Part shown: positions 61,544-64,000 of the stretch, one piece after another
Layout of the letters: each line of letters begins with the position of its first letter
How positions within the stretch are numbered: position 1 is the stretch's first letter
Assembly (NCBI GenBank): GCA_051418075.1
Contig: JBPRGG010000072.1
Span: forward strand, 28,607 to 92,606
Direction: 5' to 3'
Length of the DNA: 64,000 bases
From: JBPRGG01 sp051418075
GTDB taxonomy: Bacteria; Bacteroidota; Bacteroidia; Cytophagales; Cyclobacteriaceae
Position numbers and translations under genes: made by a program
The notes under the pieces: generated by a model
Databases searched by the model: none
What the model saw: the letters and a program-made list of their open reading frames with translations, nothing else
Told to the model about the DNA's origin: nothing

Positions 61544-63037
61544 ATGTTACGACGTGAATTTGTAGGCAGGCTCTCTGCCGGATCTGTAGGATGTTTATTA
61601 TTAAGCAGCTGTTCTTATAAAGCTGATGCCCAGACAGATATTGATTTTCAACGTACGGTGTTGGACTTTTTGGACCCTGCCAGGTTGGGTTTACCTCCTG
61701 GTAACCGCATTCCTTTTGGCTGGGAAGCAATTCCTTTATTGCCGGAACAAAAATCCAAATTTACACTCAAAGCACCATTACCAGAGGGCAAAACTATTTT
61801 TCTAAGGGTTTCGGTAGCCCAGGAAATTTGGGAAGAAAAGCTCATTTCTGTAGACATTCCTCAGGTTAATATGCACCTGGGTGATATCGATGTCAGATAT
61901 TCTTCAGTATTGGTTCCTTACGAAATTGAGATACAGCCGGAGCAGGTGAAGGCCCTGAATGAATATGGTGGTACAATGACCCTGGTGAAAGGAGCTGAAC
62001 CTATATGGATTTTTAGCCAAAAAGCTGATAATTTTGACAATACTACTTTTTTGCCTCATTTGCTCACCTCATCCAGTCCTCAGGGAAATATACAGGATTT
62101 TTTGAATTGCTTTTTATCTATTGACTCCATTCAGGCCTTTGGTTGGCGGGAAGGATGTGTACTTGATGGGCTGTGGCAGATTTATCACCATAAGCAAAAT
62201 GAAAAAGCACTTGAAACCATAAAGAAACATTTTGCCCTTTATTTTCCTGAAGATAAAGGACTGGTATATGAAACATCCCGCAGTAAGCCCAACGACAACC
62301 GCATAGACGGCATTGAATCCACCATTCCATTTGCCACTCTGGTCAGGTTACAACCGGACCATCCTGTTTTAAAAGAAGTTATTAAAGCCTGGGAGACATA
62401 TACCAAAGAAAATGGTATGATCACAGATGGCTTGATGATATCGGCAGAAGGTTGTTATACCGTAGCCTATCCTATGGCAATAATGGGAAAAACCTGGAAA
62501 GATCAGGATTTGAAGCACAATGCCATAGCCCAGTTAAAACATCGGTTTGTACTTTTAGAAGCAGACCAGTTTTACCTGCGATCTGAGGAAGGCCGAAAAA
62601 CCTATAAAAATTGGGCCCGGGGTGCAGCCTGGTTCTTACTGGGATTTGCCAGAACCATAGCTGAGTTAAAAAATGATCTGGATGATCAGGAAGTTATTGA
62701 TAAATTTAAACATGGGGTAGATCTGGCCATTTCTATGCAACGGAATGATGGCTTGTGGAGCTGTTTTATGCATAAAGATGTTTTGGCAGACACCTCCGGT
62801 TCGGCCGGTATTTCAGCCGCCATCATGATAGGTATTCATCATGGTATTTTGCCTGCATCTTATGCCCGTTTTGCTAAAAAATGTTGGAGTAGCTTACAAA
62901 ATTATTTGTCACCGGACGGGTATCTAAGAGGTGTAGCCCAGGATAACAGGGGAGGGATTCAATTACAGGAAAGTGACTATCGTGTGATAGCTCAAATGGG
63001 CATGGGCATGATGGGGCAGCTTTATGCTTATTTATAG
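61544..63037 (+). CDS. GH88/GH105-like unsaturated uronyl hydrolase with extra N-terminal domain
   Basis: A 497-residue protein with a lipoprotein-like start (VGCLLLSSC, Cys23, preceded by two arginines). Residues about 35-180 form a beta-rich domain I cannot assign. The rest is an alpha/alpha-barrel with motifs of GH88/GH105: MISAEGCYTVAYPM, YKNWARGAAWFLLGFARTI near residue 360, QRNDGLWSCFMHK, TSGSAGISAAIMIGI and YLRGVAQDNRGG. These enzymes remove the unsaturated uronic acid left by polysaccharide lyases. The adjacent PL14-like gene fits this. The catalytic Asp pair was not located with certainty. Confidence 0.78.
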   Translation: MLRREFVGRLSAGSVGCLLLSSCSYKADAQTDIDFQRTVLDFLDPARLGLPPGNRIPFGWEAIPLLPEQKSKFTLKAPLPEGKTIFLRVSVAQEIWEEKLISVDIPQVNMHLGDIDVRYSSVLVPYEIEIQPEQVKALNEYGGTMTLVKGAEPIWIFSQKADNFDNTTFLPHLLTSSSPQGNIQDFLNCFLSIDSIQAFGWREGCVLDGLWQIYHHKQNEKALETIKKHFALYFPEDKGLVYETSRSKPNDNRIDGIESTIPFATLVRLQPDHPVLKEVIKAWETYTKENGMITDGLMISAEGCYTVAYPMAIMGKTWKDQDLKHNAIAQLKHRFVLLEADQFYLRSEEGRKTYKNWARGAAWFLLGFARTIAELKNDLDDQEVIDKFKHGVDLAISMQRNDGLWSCFMHKDVLADTSGSAGISAAIMIGIHHGILPASYARFAKKCWSSLQNYLSPDGYLRGVAQDNRGGIQLQESDYRVIAQMGMGMMGQLYAYL

Positions 63038-63083
63038 TACTTGTATTTATAGTACTTTATTTATTAAATTTAGAAATGAACAG

Positions 63084-64000
63084 ATGAGAATTTATATAAA
63101 AAAAACTGTGCTGCTATATTTTATTTTCCTGGGAGCCATGATATCATGTGCCGATGAACCAGTTGATAAAGAAGAAATTATTTCAGACAATAAAGATTCT
63201 GTAAAAGTTATATTTAAGGTTAATTTTGAAAACAGGGAACCTGGCCCCTATGCTGAATCAGATTGGGAGAAAGACTGGTTATATCCTGATTGGGCCAATC
63301 ATGCTGAAGGATATGGCCAGATAATCGGGCATGAATATGGTAATTGCCTGAAACTACCCGTTAAAAAGGGCAGCTTTTTGTTTGATGGTTCTGCCTATCA
63401 ATGGTGGACCAGGTTCTATGACGAATATGATGAATTATATTTTTCTTATAAGATCTATTTCTCGGACGTGTTTGCCAGTGAAGATTTACGTGGTAAACTA
63501 CCCGGTTTGGCCGGAGGAACCGGGAAAATGAGTGGTGGAGATCTGCCTGATGGGAAAACCGGCTGGAGTGCACGATATATGTTTCATTCAACTGGTTTCA
63601 GATTTTATTTGTATCATCCCGATAATTATCACAATGGGTATTACAATGATCCACAACCTGTTGAAGGGAAAAAATATTACGGACAGAGTGTTTTGTTCAA
63701 TGATGGGCTGCACTACGAACATTCCAGATGGATGACCATTACCCAAAGGATCGTTTTAAATACTCCCGGCCAGAAAGATGGGTTTGTGGAGGGATTTATT
63801 GATGGGCGGTTACAGGCCCGGGAGATTAATCTGCGTTTTCGTGATGTTCCCTCTTTAGCCATCGACAAGATCTTCTTTGCTGTCTTTTTAGGAGGTAGTG
63901 GAGATCCACCCAGCCGGGATGGATATATTTTGTTCGATGATTTTATGGCTTTTCAATTTCTGAATGAAGGTGAAAGAAAACTAACACCAATTGATGAAAC
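63084..64000 (+). CDS. PL14-like polysaccharide lyase lipoprotein, cut by the right edge
   Basis: ATG 63084 opens a frame that stays open to the window end (about 305 residues). The signal has a lipobox-like GAMISC with Cys22. The mature part matches the PL14 beta-jelly-roll pattern: DLRGKLPGLAGGTGKMSGG, GWSARYMFHSTGFRFYLY and VEGFIDGRLQAREINLRF. PL14 enzymes degrade alginate or glucuronan by elimination and yield unsaturated uronic ends, the substrate type of the GH88/GH105-like enzyme 46 bases upstream. The C terminus and stop are outside the window. Confidence 0.75.
   Translation, partial: MRIYIKKTVLLYFIFLGAMISCADEPVDKEEIISDNKDSVKVIFKVNFENREPGPYAESDWEKDWLYPDWANHAEGYGQIIGHEYGNCLKLPVKKGSFLFDGSAYQWWTRFYDEYDELYFSYKIYFSDVFASEDLRGKLPGLAGGTGKMSGGDLPDGKTGWSARYMFHSTGFRFYLYHPDNYHNGYYNDPQPVEGKKYYGQSVLFNDGLHYEHSRWMTITQRIVLNTPGQKDGFVEGFIDGRLQAREINLRFRDVPSLAIDKIFFAVFLGGSGDPPSRDGYILFDDFMAFQFLNEGERKLTPIDE

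Noticed and set aside
1..64000. Mobile elements, CRISPR arrays, prophage or integrated island borders
   Set aside because: No transposase, integrase, direct-repeat array, phage gene or duplicated tRNA end was found. The tRNA-Leu gene is not flanked by an integrase.

Overview
The window looks like chromosomal DNA of a free-living member of the Bacteroidota, most like the Cytophagales. The evidence is a SusC/SusD pair with an ECF sigma factor and FecR anti-sigma, many lipoproteins and surface polysaccharide enzymes, lpxB (a Gram-negative outer membrane), several TAnnTTTG-type -7 promoter boxes, and a near absence of Shine-Dalgarno sequences. The order is inferred from gene style only. I see no phage, insertion sequence, integrase or CRISPR array.

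Layout. 1-7.0 kb: a MacB-type permease cut by the left edge, an exported two-domain VOC protein, and a small carbohydrate island (DUF5060 glycosidase-like lipoprotein, S1 sulfatase lipoprotein, heparinase II/III-like protein). 7.1-16.9 kb: core housekeeping genes (PTPS/QueD-like enzyme, lpxB, clpX, clpP, tig, tRNA-Leu, rel, a Fur-family regulator, a STAS protein, purA), with clear terminators and several promoter boxes. 17-23.7 kb: a PD40 beta-propeller protein, a sigma factor / membrane protein / Spy-like protein / barrel-like protein cassette, xseA-xseB and meaB. 23.8-27.6 kb: three consecutive twin-arginine-signal enzymes (Gfo/Idh/MocA oxidoreductase, sugar-phosphate isomerase-like TIM barrel, enolase-superfamily enzyme). 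27.8-33.7 kb: a soluble 1965-residue hybrid histidine kinase with about ten PAS domains. 33.8-42.5 kb: a 1099-residue BNR-repeat exported protein, a parallel beta-helix protein, a GH28-like lipoprotein and an unknown lipoprotein.

42.9-53.8 kb is the most unusual part. Eight tightly packed, partly overlapping genes encode a vWA-like lipoprotein, a small three-helix membrane protein, a tubulin/FtsZ-like GTPase, a 1152-residue SrfB-like actin/Hsp70-fold ATPase, a periplasmic/coiled-coil/one-helix protein, a MotA/TolQ/ExbB-like channel subunit with a long coiled-coil tail, a MotB/OmpA-like partner with the expected membrane aspartate, and a retropepsin-like lipoprotein. I read this as one envelope-spanning apparatus joining two cytoskeleton-like NTPases to a proton-driven stator. 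It resembles ZorAB of the Zorya defence system in its motor part, but none of the Zorya effectors is present. I know of no described system with this composition.

54-64 kb: a polysaccharide utilisation locus in the usual order (ECF sigma, FecR, SusC, SusD), followed after a strong terminator by a GH88/GH105-like unsaturated uronyl hydrolase and a PL14-like lyase cut by the right edge. The content suggests a uronic-acid polymer as substrate.
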